Below are positions 18,485 to 27,796 of a stretch of DNA of 64,000 nt, piece after piece; positions within the stretch are counted from its first letter, which is position 1; each line of letters starts with the position of its first letter. The notes below the pieces were generated by a model. The model made no database searches. It was given only the letters and a program-made list of their open reading frames with translations, and was not told the origin of the DNA. A program made the translations under genes and the position numbers. The stretch lies in NCBI GenBank assembly GCA_002163245.1, contig MAAL01000084.1, positions 62,001 through 126,000 of the forward strand. Reading direction: 5' to 3'. This stretch comes from Gammaproteobacteria bacterium 42_54_T18. Its GTDB lineage: Bacteria; Pseudomonadota; Gammaproteobacteria; Pseudomonadales; Ketobacteraceae.

Positions 18485-19204
18485 GTGCTTGCATTGGCAG
18501 ACGTTGATGCAAAAGGTTTTGAGAAAACGCCGGAGGAATTGCCGCCAGGAATATCTTTTTCTACGCATATCGTTGATGTAGCGAATCAGGCCCGAGTGAA
18601 TGAATGGGCAGGGGATGTTGTCAACGAGCATGGTTGTGTCGATATTATCATCAATAATGCGGGAGTCGCTTCCGTTGCGTCAATTGAAGAGATTGAGCAG
18701 GAAGATTTTAATTGGGTTTTTGACATTTGTTTTTTCGGTGTGTTGTATGGATCGAAGGCGTTCATGCCCTATTTAAAAATGCAAAAAGAAAGTTATATCG
18801 TTAATATTTCTAGTGTTAATGGCTTTGTGCCATTCCCCAATAATGGACCGTATAATTGCGCTAAGCACGCGGTAAAGGCGCTAAACCAGACCATGATGCA
18901 AGAGCTGCGTAATTCGTCCGTGAAAGTTCTTTCCGTACATCCAGGGGGTATCAAAACAAATATTGCCCGTAATAGTCGTGTTCTAGGTAGTGCAGCTGAG
19001 AATGATGGCGCAAATCGCTTCGCTTCCAAATTTGATCGGGTTGCCTCAACAACCGCAGAAAAAACGGCAGAAATGGTTGTTCAAGGAATTTTAAAAAATA
19101 AGAAGCGCGTACTTGTGGGAACCGATGCAGTGGTTATGGACATACTTACACGCCTATTCCCCCAACGGTTTTCCGATTATGTTGGAAAAATTGCGATGAG
19201 ATAG
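18485..19204 (+). pseudogene. SDR lacking its N-terminal cofactor motif
   Basis: The remaining 239 codons start at GTG inside LALADVD and contain INNAG, the catalytic-site segment NISSVNG, YNCAK as YxxxK, and the VHPGGIKTNI region of classical short-chain dehydrogenases. The first roughly 30 residues with the TGxxxGIG dinucleotide motif are absent. The frame upstream still reads LSKHGC before a TGA, so the gene was truncated by rearrangement at the R2 side. It is not expected to bind NAD(P) normally. Confidence 0.8.
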
Positions 19205-19205
19205 C

Positions 19206-19275
19206 CGGCAACTACTCAGTTGCCTTTTGATCAATAAAGACTAATAAGCACGGGCCCACAAAGTGGGTCTTTTTT
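19206..19275. terminator. Two terminator hairpins between converging genes
   Basis: GGCAACT-ACTC-AGTTGCC followed by TTTT lies at 19206-19227. GGGCCCAC-AAA-GTGGGTCT followed by T6 lies at 19252-19274. They separate the SDR relic from the converging monooxygenase at 19302. Confidence 0.75.
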
Positions 19276-19301
19276 ATACTAGTTCATTGGGCGCTCGTAA
19301 C

Positions 19302-20774
19302 TTACCCAAATTTGAAACCCTTTAAATCCATCATTCGAACTTTGTAGTATCGGTATTTTGGTGTGACTACGGCAGGCAGCGTATTTTGGCCTTTTCCATC
19401 AATATAATACGAATTTGATGTGGCGCAGGAAGGGGATAGCTGTAAGGTGTTTAGGGATTTGTTAAACGCTTCCTGATGGTGCTTCTCGTGCCGTTTTTTA
19501 TCAACATCAATAATGGTGGATCTTTTTTTCTTAGCGTTCTTCATTACCCTCATTAGCAGATGAAGGTTAGATTCAAGCTGATCAAACCAATTGAGACCAA
19601 AGGAGAAAGGTCCACTGGTTAAGAAAAGGTTCGGGTAACCTGGAACGGAAACCCCGTTGTAAGACTGATAACCATTTTTATCCCAGTAGTCTGCTAGTGA
19701 AACTTTCTCCAGTCCCATTATATCGAAGTTTGGAAAGTTTCCCTTCTTCGTTGTTTCATAACCAGTGCCGTAAATGAGTAGATCTAACTCAATGATCTTA
19801 CCGTCGTTGGTGACAATGCCTGTTTCGGTAATCCTTTCTATGCCGTTATTGATTAGGTCAACGTTATCGCGTGTAAAGGTTTGGTAGTATTCATCGGATA
19901 TTGCTGGGCGTTTACAACCATAGCTGTAATTTGGCGTTAGTTTTTTTCTTAACTCGGGATCTTTAACCTGTCGTTTCAGATGTTTTTGTTGTGGAAGGGA
20001 TGAAAATTTATTGGCGAATGGGATTTTTGTTCCGTAAAGCATCGCGAACCATAGCGCGTTCAGAAAGCGGTCTACCTGAGCGACCTTTTTTTGATATCTG
20101 CTGGGGTCATTTTCGTATCGTTGCTTTGTTTTTTCAGTAAAAACGATATCATTCTTAGGGCCGACCCAGATAGGAGTTCGTTGAAAAACGGAGAGACGAG
20201 AAACTGACGGAGCAATGCTAGGAATAACTTGGACTGCCGAAGCACCAGTGCCAATTATACCAACGCGTTTATTTGAATAGTCGTAATTATTATCCCAGCT
20301 TGCGGTGTGCATTGTCTTTCCTTTGAATAGATCGCGGCCCGGTATTTTCGGGAAAATAGGGGTATGAAAAATACCGGTTGCGGCTATGACATAGCGAGAT
20401 ATTAGCGTTCGACCATCTTCAAGGTGAACCTGCCATGTATGACTTTCATTAATAAATTCTACCTGGCTAACCCGTACGTTGAACTGTATATGTTTTTTGA
20501 TATCGTACTTGATCGCGCAGTGATGAAGGTAATCATTGATTTCATCGCCCTCAGCAAATGATCTCGACCATCGATAGTTGGGCTCAAAAGAAAATTGATA
20601 AACGAAGGAGGGTATATCTACGGCGACACCGGGGTACTTATTGGTACGCCAAGTACCTCCAAGGTCTTCAGCAGATTCCAGGATGCTATAAGAACCCATT
20701 TTGTTTTTGTCTAATGTAATCGCCGAGCCAATTCCGCTTACGCCTGCGCCGATAATAATGGTGTTAAAGTCCAT
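19302..20774 (-). CDS. Baeyer-Villiger-type flavin monooxygenase
   Basis: This 490-residue protein is complete: GAGVSG at residues 9-14, GGTWRTNKYPGVAVDIP, fingerprint FKGKTMHTASWD, the second Rossmann motif IGTGASAVQVIPS, and FQRTPIWVGPK. It belongs to the cyclohexanone or hydroxyacetophenone monooxygenase-like branch, different from the EthA-like pair at 4692 and 30212, and is the intact sister of the gene at 16473. Such enzymes use NADPH, FAD and oxygen to insert oxygen next to a carbonyl. Substrate unknown. Start ATG 20774 places the FAD motif where expected. Confidence 0.92.
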   Translation of the reverse strand: MDFNTIIIGAGVSGIGSAITLDKNKMGSYSILESAEDLGGTWRTNKYPGVAVDIPSFVYQFSFEPNYRWSRSFAEGDEINDYLHHCAIKYDIKKHIQFNVRVSQVEFINESHTWQVHLEDGRTLISRYVIAATGIFHTPIFPKIPGRDLFKGKTMHTASWDNNYDYSNKRVGIIGTGASAVQVIPSIAPSVSRLSVFQRTPIWVGPKNDIVFTEKTKQRYENDPSRYQKKVAQVDRFLNALWFAMLYGTKIPFANKFSSLPQQKHLKRQVKDPELRKKLTPNYSYGCKRPAISDEYYQTFTRDNVDLINNGIERITETGIVTNDGKIIELDLLIYGTGYETTKKGNFPNFDIMGLEKVSLADYWDKNGYQSYNGVSVPGYPNLFLTSGPFSFGLNWFDQLESNLHLLMRVMKNAKKKRSTIIDVDKKRHEKHHQEAFNKSLNTLQLSPSCATSNSYYIDGKGQNTLPAVVTPKYRYYKVRMMDLKGFKFG

Positions 20775-20880
20775 AGGGGATGCTCACTGATCATAAAGGT
20801 TAAGGACTCATATTCAGGATAAGCATGATAGTTAACAATGGCTTTTGGGACGCTACTTACCGCGTCATGGTCAACGCTTT

Positions 20881-20952
20881 ATTGGCTCAATCCCTCAAGT
20901 TTTCTAAAGGCACGTGTGAAGTTAGCTGCATCGGTGTAGCCAAACTCTACAC
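20881..20952 (-). pseudogene. AraC C-terminal relic
   Basis: The minus strand reads FGYTDAANFTRAFRKLEGL, nearly identical to the end of the AraC gene at 27734-28809. An internally deleted AraC gene therefore stood divergent to the M24 gene, matching the order of the parent module. Confidence 0.75.
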
Positions 20953-21085
20953 TAAAAGCGAGTCGGAAAATGTCTAAAAATGACAGCGAATAGTCTGTAA
21001 ATGACCTGATAGATGCGTTTAATTAGGCGATATTAGATGGCATAGACACTGATTAAGGGAAGAAAATATGCAACAGATAGCCAAT
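20948..21085. repeat. Divergent upstream module R3, copy A
   Basis: These bases match 25757-25945 (direct) and partly 27698-27796 (inverted). The module is the space between an AraC gene and the start of the M24 gene, ending in ATGCAACAGATA. Here the AraC side is reduced to short scraps and the left half of the CTGTC-N7-GACAG site is altered. Confidence 0.85.
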
Positions 21086-21931
21086 TTTACCCAGGCTGAG
21101 TTAGCGCGTTTTAAGCAAGTGCAAGCCTTAGCATACGAAGCCGTACAAACGGTAGAGCAACAGCTGCATGAAGGTATGACTGAAAAGCAGGCCGCGCAGA
21201 TGATTGCCGATTATTTGGAAGAGCGCGAAGTGGATAGTTTTTTTCATAAGCCCTTTGCCTGGTTTGGTCCGCGTACTGCGTTTACTAATTTCTGGTCTGC
21301 TTTTCATTTCTTTCCCACAGACAAAAAACTGACTAAAGGGTTGCCCGTTATTCTTGATGTCGCACCCACGATAGGTGGTTACACCGCTGATATTGGTTAT
21401 AGCTTTACCTTTAAAGGCGAAAGTCCAGTGATGGAAAAAATGAAAGAGACCTTGGCCATTATCCGTAAGCACATTTTGCAAAAAGTGAAAGAGGGTACTG
21501 ACTTTGCGGATATCTACCGCAGTGTCGATGACATTATTGCGGAGAACGGCTTTCGCAATGCCCACCAAGTTTACCCGCGATGAGTGCTAGGGCATCGTGT
21601 GACAAAAACCAAAACCACCTTTTATGATCGCTTTAGTTTCGGGGGTTTTAGTTTACGCCAGACACAATGGTTACTCCCGGAGTTGGTAAACGTGCTGACT
21701 AAGCGCGACCGCGGGCAATCAGCCTTGTGGAATGATTTACCTGAATCCCAGCATGCTCCTATTCCGGGCACATGGGCCGTAGAGCCACATTTAGCAAGTA
21801 TGGATGGCCAAGTAGGCGCTAAATTCGAAGAGATTTTGGTCATCACCGAAAACGATGCTTATTGGTTGGATGATACCGTCCCCCATGTGTTGGCTAGCCG
21901 AGGTAAAGGCTTAGCATCAGTAGCGGCTTAA
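21068..21931 (+). pseudogene. M24-family peptidase (Xaa-Pro aminopeptidase-like) with an in-frame TGA
   Basis: Two collinear frames in the same phase make one M24 protein of about 287 residues. They are separated only by TGA at 21581-21583, inside the conserved stretch HQVYPR-stop-VLGHRV. The N-terminal half carries the metal-ligand segment ILDVAPTIGGYTADIGYSF, and the rest has the VLGHRV His and the C-terminal FEEILVITENDAYWL region. A single base change would restore it. No selenocysteine signal was recognised and the family does not use one, so I read it as a recent nonsense mutation. Upstream DNA is repeat R3. Confidence 0.8.
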
Positions 21932-21979
21932 CACATAACAAATAAGAATATAGCGACCTGAATTCAAGAGAGAAAAGAC

Positions 21980-22891
21980 ATGCAAGAACTCATGGTAAAA
22001 AATAGAGATGTTGAGCTCTATACCAAAGTGCACGGCAACACAGACAAACCCATTTTATTGTTTTTACATGGCTATCCCGATTGTTCAAAAACCTGGGATA
22101 AGCAAGTGGAGGCTTTGAAGGATGATTACTGTGTGGTGTGTTTTGATATGCGTGGTGCAGGTGGTTCAACGTGGTCAGCTAAACGAGGTGCTTATCGTAT
22201 CGATAACCTACTGTCGGATATCGAAGCCGTTATCAACGCCGTTGCGGGCCCTGATGGCAAAGTACATTTGATTGGTCACGATTGGGGTTCGGTAATTGGC
22301 TGGTCTTATATCACTGAACAGTATTATGCGCGTAGGATATTGTCTTATACCAGCTTGTCTGGGGCCCATTTGGGTTTGGCGTTCCGTTGGGCGCGCAGCG
22401 CTCTTCTCTCGGGCGACATAAAGAAAATGAGAGATTTTTCTGGTCAGTTTGCCCTTTCTTGGTACGTGTATATGTTCAATATCCCCGTGCTGCCTGAACT
22501 AATGTTTAAAACCTTTGGTCTGTCTGTGTGGAAAAAAGTGCTACAAGAAAACGGTGTTAAAGGTAATGACCCCTATCTGGATATTAACCAAGAAGAACTA
22601 AATAGCTTCACCTTAAACCCGCTAGGATTGTATCGACAAAATCCTTGGAATCCACCTGAAGCACCGCAGGTCAATGGGATTAAAACCCCAGTACAATTAA
22701 TTGTAGCCACTGAGGACAACTTTGTTTCTGACAAATTATTTTCGGATTATGGTCGCTATGTACCATCCTTAATCCGACATGATTTACAAGCCAAGCACTG
22801 GGCACACCATTCCCATGCAGATGATTTTAATCGTCTTGTTTCACAGTTTGTTCAGAGTGTTGATCAAGCAAAAAATAAGCGAGCAGCGTAA
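21980..22891 (+). CDS. Alpha/beta-hydrolase of the epoxide hydrolase type
   Basis: This 303-residue protein has HGYPDCSKTWD at residues 30-40 for the oxyanion hole and GHDWGSVIGW at 99-108, where Asp101 is in the nucleophile position. That is typical of epoxide hydrolases and haloalkane dehalogenases rather than Ser esterases. DMRGAGGS and the closing KHWAHHSHAD supply the rest of the fold. Its TAA overlaps the next gene start (TAATG), so it is translated with the SDR. A role in opening an epoxide, or in hydrolysing a monooxygenase product, fits the neighbourhood. Confidence 0.87.
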   Translation: MQELMVKNRDVELYTKVHGNTDKPILLFLHGYPDCSKTWDKQVEALKDDYCVVCFDMRGAGGSTWSAKRGAYRIDNLLSDIEAVINAVAGPDGKVHLIGHDWGSVIGWSYITEQYYARRILSYTSLSGAHLGLAFRWARSALLSGDIKKMRDFSGQFALSWYVYMFNIPVLPELMFKTFGLSVWKKVLQENGVKGNDPYLDINQEELNSFTLNPLGLYRQNPWNPPEAPQVNGIKTPVQLIVATEDNFVSDKLFSDYGRYVPSLIRHDLQAKHWAHHSHADDFNRLVSQFVQSVDQAKNKRAA

Positions 22892-23709
22892 TGAAAACAT
22901 TAAATAATAAAGTGGTCTTGGTAACGGGTGGTGGTAGCGGAATCGGACGCGAGACCGCGATTGAGTTTTCCGCCCAGGGCGCGCATATCGTATTAACCGA
23001 TGTCAATGCCGAAGGCATGGAAGAGACAGGACGACGTATTCGCCAAGCCGGTGGCACCTTTGAACAACATGTCGCTGATGTTGCTAGCCGTCAAGATATG
23101 AAAGCCTTGGCTGCCGAAGTGAAAGCTCAGCACGGCGCATTGGATGTACTCATTAATAATGCAGGCATTGGTTCTGCAGGGGCATTTCTGGAAACAACCT
23201 TAGACATATGGGACAAAGTCATTGATATTAATATCAAAGGTGTTGTGCATGGCTGTCATTACTTTCTACCAGACATGGTAGCAGCGGGTAAAGGTGGCAG
23301 CGTGGTAAATCTGGCGTCAATGGCAGCCTTTGTGGCCCCTCGTGACATGTCGATTTACGCAACGAGCAAATTCGCCGTACTCGGCTTCTCTGAGTCCTTA
23401 CGAAGTGAAATGGCCGAGTACAATATTCATGTAGCGACCATATGCCCAGGGGTGATAAATACCGCCATTGTGAAAAACACCGTAATGGAAGGTAAAGCCG
23501 GACAAGGAGAGCTGCGCGACAAAGCAGTGGCAATGTACAAGCGTCGCAACTACCCGCCACAGAAAGTAGCGCGCGCGGTTTTAAATGCAGTGTTGAAACA
23601 AAAGTCTGTAGTGCCTGTGTCTCCCGAGGCATGGCTGGGTTATTACGCCAAGCGCTGGGCACCGAGTTTGGTTGAACGCTTCGGGCGCCTTGAATTGCCC
23701 TTTAATTAA
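22891..23709 (+). CDS. Short-chain dehydrogenase/reductase
   Basis: This is a complete 272-residue SDR: TGGGSGIG at residues 12-19, the acidic LTDVNAEG that favours NAD, INNAGIG, NLASMAAFV for the catalytic Ser, YATSK as YxxxK, and CPGVINTAIV. It overlaps the upstream hydrolase stop by one base. It probably oxidises an alcohol released by the hydrolase. It is the only complete SDR in the window, while two others are broken. Confidence 0.93.
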   Translation: MKTLNNKVVLVTGGGSGIGRETAIEFSAQGAHIVLTDVNAEGMEETGRRIRQAGGTFEQHVADVASRQDMKALAAEVKAQHGALDVLINNAGIGSAGAFLETTLDIWDKVIDINIKGVVHGCHYFLPDMVAAGKGGSVVNLASMAAFVAPRDMSIYATSKFAVLGFSESLRSEMAEYNIHVATICPGVINTAIVKNTVMEGKAGQGELRDKAVAMYKRRNYPPQKVARAVLNAVLKQKSVVPVSPEAWLGYYAKRWAPSLVERFGRLELPFN

Positions 23710-23747
23710 CACTGCGCCTTAAAAACTGTCTTTATGGAGATGACGAA

Positions 23748-24680
23748 ATGTTAAAAAACTCTAACATAGAAAATGGCCGCCAACAGATAGAAGGCCGTAA
23801 AGTTCAATTCGACTTCAATGATACGCCCCTTTACTGGCTTAAAGATGACCCATTTTCCTCACACATATTAAATGGTTTTCATTTACTCTTACCTGCTGGA
23901 GAACGCTTTTTCTGTCGTGTATTCGCCCAAGCACTTCCCTTAATTACTGATGACGAATTACGTGAGGATGTAGAAGGGTTTATTCGCCAAGAGGCTATAC
24001 ATTCAAGACAGCATACAAACGCGCAAGTTTATTTAGATAGAAATGGCTACAAGTATGATGACGTAATTTCAAGAGTTGATTGGTTGTCTGAGCAGGTTTT
24101 GGGTGATGCCCCATTTGGAATACGTTACTTAAAAAATCGGTATACTAAAGATTTTTGGCTCACGGCACGAGTAGGTCTTGTTGCTGCTATTGAGCACTTT
24201 ACAGGAGTCGGGGGGCAATGGGCCATGGATAATGAAAGTTGGGAGAAAAACGGTGATGCGACTATCGTTGATCTGTACAAATGGCACCTCGCAGAAGAAG
24301 TTGAACATCGTACTGTCGCTTTTGATTTATTCGAGCATCTCTGTACGACAAAGTTAGGTTTCTATGTCAGCCGCCAAGCGCTAATGGCAATTGCGTCTCC
24401 TCTATTCTTTTATTTTATTTTAGATGCTTTTCGAGTGCTTGCAAAACAGGGTGATGATAAATCTATGCAAAAGCTTGGAGCCAAACACATTCTTCATTTA
24501 CTAGCTGAGTTGGAGAGGGTAGGGAAGCGTACGCAGAACGTACCAACGTTCAGCTTCCTTGTACGTGCGAGTATACGCTGGGTGAATCCTTTCTTTCATC
24601 CTTTACACGAAGGTGACACGCAACAGGCTCTGGATTATCTTGCTCGCTCCCCAGCTGCGATAGCCGCGGCCTCTGCTTGA
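23748..24680 (+). CDS. PF10118-type predicted metal-dependent hydrolase
   Basis: This 310-residue second family member has the ligand pattern RQEAIHSRQH, AIEHFTGVGG and EEVEHRTVAFDLFEHL, as in the protein at 3214, with a shared opening WLKDDPFSSHI. It follows the SDR by 38 bases and probably belongs to the same operon. A 150-base piece of its 3-prime half is found again at 27548-27697. The reaction is unknown; the di-metal-like pattern is what can be seen. Confidence 0.85.
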   Translation: MLKNSNIENGRQQIEGRKVQFDFNDTPLYWLKDDPFSSHILNGFHLLLPAGERFFCRVFAQALPLITDDELREDVEGFIRQEAIHSRQHTNAQVYLDRNGYKYDDVISRVDWLSEQVLGDAPFGIRYLKNRYTKDFWLTARVGLVAAIEHFTGVGGQWAMDNESWEKNGDATIVDLYKWHLAEEVEHRTVAFDLFEHLCTTKLGFYVSRQALMAIASPLFFYFILDAFRVLAKQGDDKSMQKLGAKHILHLLAELERVGKRTQNVPTFSFLVRASIRWVNPFFHPLHEGDTQQALDYLARSPAAIAAASA

Positions 24681-24784
24681 CTCACAGTATATTGTTTCAT
24701 TATTGCGAGGTGATTACGCAGTAAGAAGCAAACCCTTATCATTACGCCCATCCCAATGACAGACCTGATGAAAGGAATTTGTTT

Positions 24785-25617
24785 ATGACCAATCAAAGCT
24801 ACGAAGAAATTATTTATTCACTAGAAGGTGACGTCGCTCTCATCACCTTAAACAGACCCGAAAAATATAATGCTTGGACGGGAAAAATGGCCGCCGAGCT
24901 TAAGCATGCGCTGGAATCCGCAGAAAACAACAAAGGGGTTGTTGGAATTGTGATTACGGGCGCTGGCAAAGCGTTTTGCTCGGGAGCCGATATGGCAGGG
25001 TTGCAAGCGCTTGCTGGCGGTCAAGGCGCTGGAGTTGTCGCGGGTGAAACGTCACTTGACGCTAATCCAGGTGATCCCAATATGCCCGAAGCCTACCGCA
25101 AAACCTTTTCTTATTTTGCCTCTATTCAGAAGCCAATCATCGCCGCGATTAACGGTGCGGTTGCCGGCATGTCGTTAGGAATGGTTCTATTTTGCGATAT
25201 GCGTTTTTTCGCCAAAAAAGGATTCGTTATGTCTGCATTCCCCCAGCGAGGCCTAGTCGCTGAATTTTACCTCGCGTAGTTGGCGTAGATGTCGCAATGG
25301 ATATATTGATGTCGAGCAGAAAGATTTACGGTGAAGAAGCCAAAGAACTGAAGCTCGCCACCAGAGTCTACGATGACGATGTGCTAGTACAAGAGTCGAT
25401 AAAATATATTCAAGATCTAGCAGACAGATGTGCGCCTAGTTCGCTTAAAGCAATAAAGAGCCAGATTTATCAAGACTTAATTAAAGAACCAGCCGAAGCG
25501 CTGGATTACGCAGACAAAGCCATGCTAACCAGCTTCGGTGGACCAGACATGAAAGAAGGTGTTAGTGCTTATATGGAGAAGCGACAACCTAAATTCGCCC
25601 GCATTGGAAAGGATTAA
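24785..25617 (+). pseudogene. Enoyl-CoA hydratase/isomerase broken by a small deletion
   Basis: The first 165 codons carry LNRPEKYNAW, the oxyanion segments AFCSGADMAG and INGAVAGMSLGMVLFCDMR, and FPQRGLVAE. The frame then breaks. The downstream frame resumes with LPRVVGVDVAMDILMSSRKI and the normal C-terminus. Compared with the usual order AEHGISWILPRLVG, about 16 bases appear to be missing near 25263, which shifts the frame. ATG 24785 with AAAGGA eight bases upstream is preferred over the TTG at 24779. The operon thus has lost its hydratase step. Confidence 0.88.
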
Positions 25618-25756
25618 CCATCAATCAGAACGCTGAATACTCCCCTATACAAAACCTAATCTACAACATTCAGTTGAGGGAGATGATGGAAAGTGATTTA
25701 GCTCTTGTTCGGAAGGTTGAGAGGATTCGGCAGAGATTGGTGTGACTCGTTCACAA

Positions 25757-25945
25757 TAAAAGCGAGAGGGTAAACATCGGTCTTGCGGTCGGTCATTTGA
25801 ATAGATGCTCATGGAGACCATCTAAACGGAGACTGTCTAAAAATGACAGCGAATAGTCTGTAAATGACCTGATAGATGCGTTTAATTAGGAGATATTAAG
25901 TGACATAGAATGATTAAGGTAAGGAAATATGCAACAGATAACCAA
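25757..25945. repeat. Divergent upstream module R3, copy B, in the gap 25618-26037
   Basis: The minus side encodes the first residues of an AraC gene (MSIYSNDRPQDRC) and the plus side has an upstream region and ATG 25929, opening a 17-codon stub of the M24 gene (MQQITKDIGRLLMF...) that stops at 25982. The inverted repeat CTGTC-TAAAAAT-GACAG is at 25833-25849. This copy is an isolated upstream region placed before the lectin-like gene at 26038. Bases 25618-25756 hold nothing recognised. Confidence 0.85.
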
Positions 25946-26037
25946 AGATATTGGCCGTTTGTTAATGTTTAGTAATTCGTAGCTGAATAGAATCCGCGTT
26001 CAACAATTATTAATTAACTTTAAAGTAGGGTAGTAAC

Positions 26038-26595
26038 ATGAAATCATTATTACGAATATTTGGGCTTGCTACGGCGCTCATGATGAGTGTGGGGTTGGCT
26101 AGTACAGCAAACGCCTATGTGATTATCGGCAATAGCAAATTTGAGCTGGTTGAACATAAAAACGGCGGCTGGGATGGAGCCAAAGCTCATGCAGAGGCTA
26201 GTGGGGGTCAGCTAGCAACGTTTACCGTTGCGGAAATGGCTACCATTTTTGCTGAGCTTAACCCAGCAGCTACTGAAAAGAGTTACTTTGTCGGCCTATT
26301 TCAGGACCCAAACGGCGCTGAGCCTGATTCTGGATGGGAGTGGATTGATTCCACTATTTACGACCCTGCAATTTGGGCAGCAGGAGAGCCCAACAATGCT
26401 AATGGCAACAACAACGAAGATTGGGCTGCGACAGCCTATGCAAGTGTAGGTCTGAACGATCTTGGTTTTCACGGCGGCCCTAATAGGGTTGGTTATATTC
26501 TGGAAACTTCGGTTTCGGTTCCTGAGCCAAGTAGCCTCGCACTACTAGGTCTAGGTTTAGCGGGCTTAGGTTTTACTCGACGCAAGAAAGCGTAA
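26038..26595 (+). CDS. Secreted C-type-lectin-like protein with PEP-CTERM sorting tail
   Basis: This 185-residue protein has a signal peptide (cleavage after TANA, residue 26), a C-type-lectin-like domain and a C-terminal exosortase signal. The domain is marked by GGWDGAKAHAEASGGQLATF and IWAAGEPNNANGNNNEDWAA, with the WAxGEPNN motif typical of calcium and sugar sites. The tail has VPEPSS, a Leu/Gly-rich membrane helix and RRKKA. It should be exported, processed by an exosortase and placed on the outer surface or in exopolymer. No exosortase gene is in the window. The upstream R3 copy may supply its promoter. Confidence 0.88.
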   Translation: MKSLLRIFGLATALMMSVGLASTANAYVIIGNSKFELVEHKNGGWDGAKAHAEASGGQLATFTVAEMATIFAELNPAATEKSYFVGLFQDPNGAEPDSGWEWIDSTIYDPAIWAAGEPNNANGNNNEDWAATAYASVGLNDLGFHGGPNRVGYILETSVSVPEPSSLALLGLGLAGLGFTRRKKA

Positions 26596-26675
26596 CAATA
26601 CCTATTCATAACCAGCTTCCTGACCAGCCAATAACGGTTCAGGGAGCCGGTGCCAAAAACTTGAATACGCAGTAA

Positions 26676-27491
26676 ATGAAGTGCTATATTATGAGTATGT
26701 CTTCTATATCAAAAGCCTTGTTTTACTCTTCTCGCGATAGAGTATTGTTTTTGTTGCGTAGCGATGAATATTATTCCCGAACAACCGGCCCTGCAATGCT
26801 CATTCTGTCATTTGAAAATGAGCTCGAAGTAGAGGATGAAGAAGGTAATAAATACCTTTCCCACAGTTATCTCGTACCACCTGGCGTTCCTGTTTCAATC
26901 AAAACAAACTACACAAAGGTCGCGCTTTGCTTCCTTAAGTTCAGCGGATCAGACTTTAAGAAGTTGATGCCTCACATGAACAGAGGCATTAACTACAATA
27001 GCCGATACAGTATCTACAGCGGTGTTAAGCTAGAAACAAAGCTGATCGAGGCCCTACAAGATGTGTGGGTCAAGCGCTATGAAGCAAACACCGTATACTC
27101 TCTACTAGCACAGTGGATTAGCACATTTGATTCAATGCACGACAAGACAATAGATTATAGTGTTGAGCCCCGCGTTCTAAGGGTCATTGACATGATACTA
27201 GACAATTCCAGTGAAAATGTCCCAGTATCGGCCCTTGCAAAAGAGGTCGGTTTAAAGCCGTCTAGGCTTTCGTCATTATTTAAGCAAACAACAGGCGCCT
27301 CCATTAGAAGCTTCCGTTTGTGGGAACGTTTTTTCAGCGCTGTTCGTTACGGGGAGTCTGGAATGTCTTTGACCGAGGCATCAGCCGCTGCCGGCTTTGC
27401 AGATTATGGCCAATGTTTTCGAGTGTATAAGAGTCTAGGCGGAACCCAGCCGCGAAACGTTAAAAAAATTACCGAGGTAAAAGTTCTTTAG
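26676..27491 (+). CDS. AraC-family regulator, short type
   Basis: This 271-residue protein has a cupin-like N-terminal half (residues 1-140) unlike the arabinose_bd type of its neighbours. The C-terminal AraC domain carries LAKEVGLKPSRLSSLFKQ and ASAAAGFADYGQCFRVYKSL. It lies 80 bases after the PEP-CTERM gene in the same direction. The start at 26676 is weakly supported; the internal ATG codons at residues 6 and 8 are alternatives. Confidence 0.85.
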   Translation: MKCYIMSMSSISKALFYSSRDRVLFLLRSDEYYSRTTGPAMLILSFENELEVEDEEGNKYLSHSYLVPPGVPVSIKTNYTKVALCFLKFSGSDFKKLMPHMNRGINYNSRYSIYSGVKLETKLIEALQDVWVKRYEANTVYSLLAQWISTFDSMHDKTIDYSVEPRVLRVIDMILDNSSENVPVSALAKEVGLKPSRLSSLFKQTTGASIRSFRLWERFFSAVRYGESGMSLTEASAAAGFADYGQCFRVYKSLGGTQPRNVKKITEVKVL

Positions 27492-27547
27492 TAAATCGGT
27501 GACTTGGGCATGGAAGAATCAGATATGGTGTTTGGAATTTGGGAAGT

Positions 27548-27697
27548 CCACATCTCTTTACGACAACGTTAGGTTTCTATGTCAGCTGCCAAGATCTAAT
27601 GACAATTGTGTCTCCTCTGTTATTTTATTTTAGAGGCTTTTCGAGTGATTGCAAAACAGGACGAAGACAAATCTATGCAAAAGCTTGGAGCCAAACG
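27548..27697 (+). pseudogene. PF10118 gene fragment
   Basis: The bases closely match 24333-24486, the 3-prime half of the PF10118 gene (GFYVSxQ..., then AFRVLAKQ). The fragment ends exactly where the inverted R3 copy begins. Confidence 0.8.
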
Positions 27698-27796
27698 CTG
27701 TCATTTTTAGACAGTTTCTGTTTAGATGGTCCCATGAGCATCTATTCAAATGATCGTCCGCAAGACCGCTGTTTTCCCACTCGCTTTTACTGTGAG
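27698..27796. repeat. Module R3, copy C (inverted relative to A and B)
   Basis: The reverse complement of 25757-25849. It is the natural upstream end of the AraC gene at 27734, with CTGTC-N7-GACAG at 27698-27714, about 20 bases before the ATG. Confidence 0.8.

Noticed and set aside
18278-18631. 117-codon minus frame through repeat R2 copy B
   Set aside because: It crosses the repeat and runs antisense into the SDR relic, with no recognisable family or ribosome-binding site.
21581-21583. TGA in the M24 gene as a selenocysteine codon
   Set aside because: The family has no selenocysteine at this place, and I saw no convincing SECIS-like hairpin after it.
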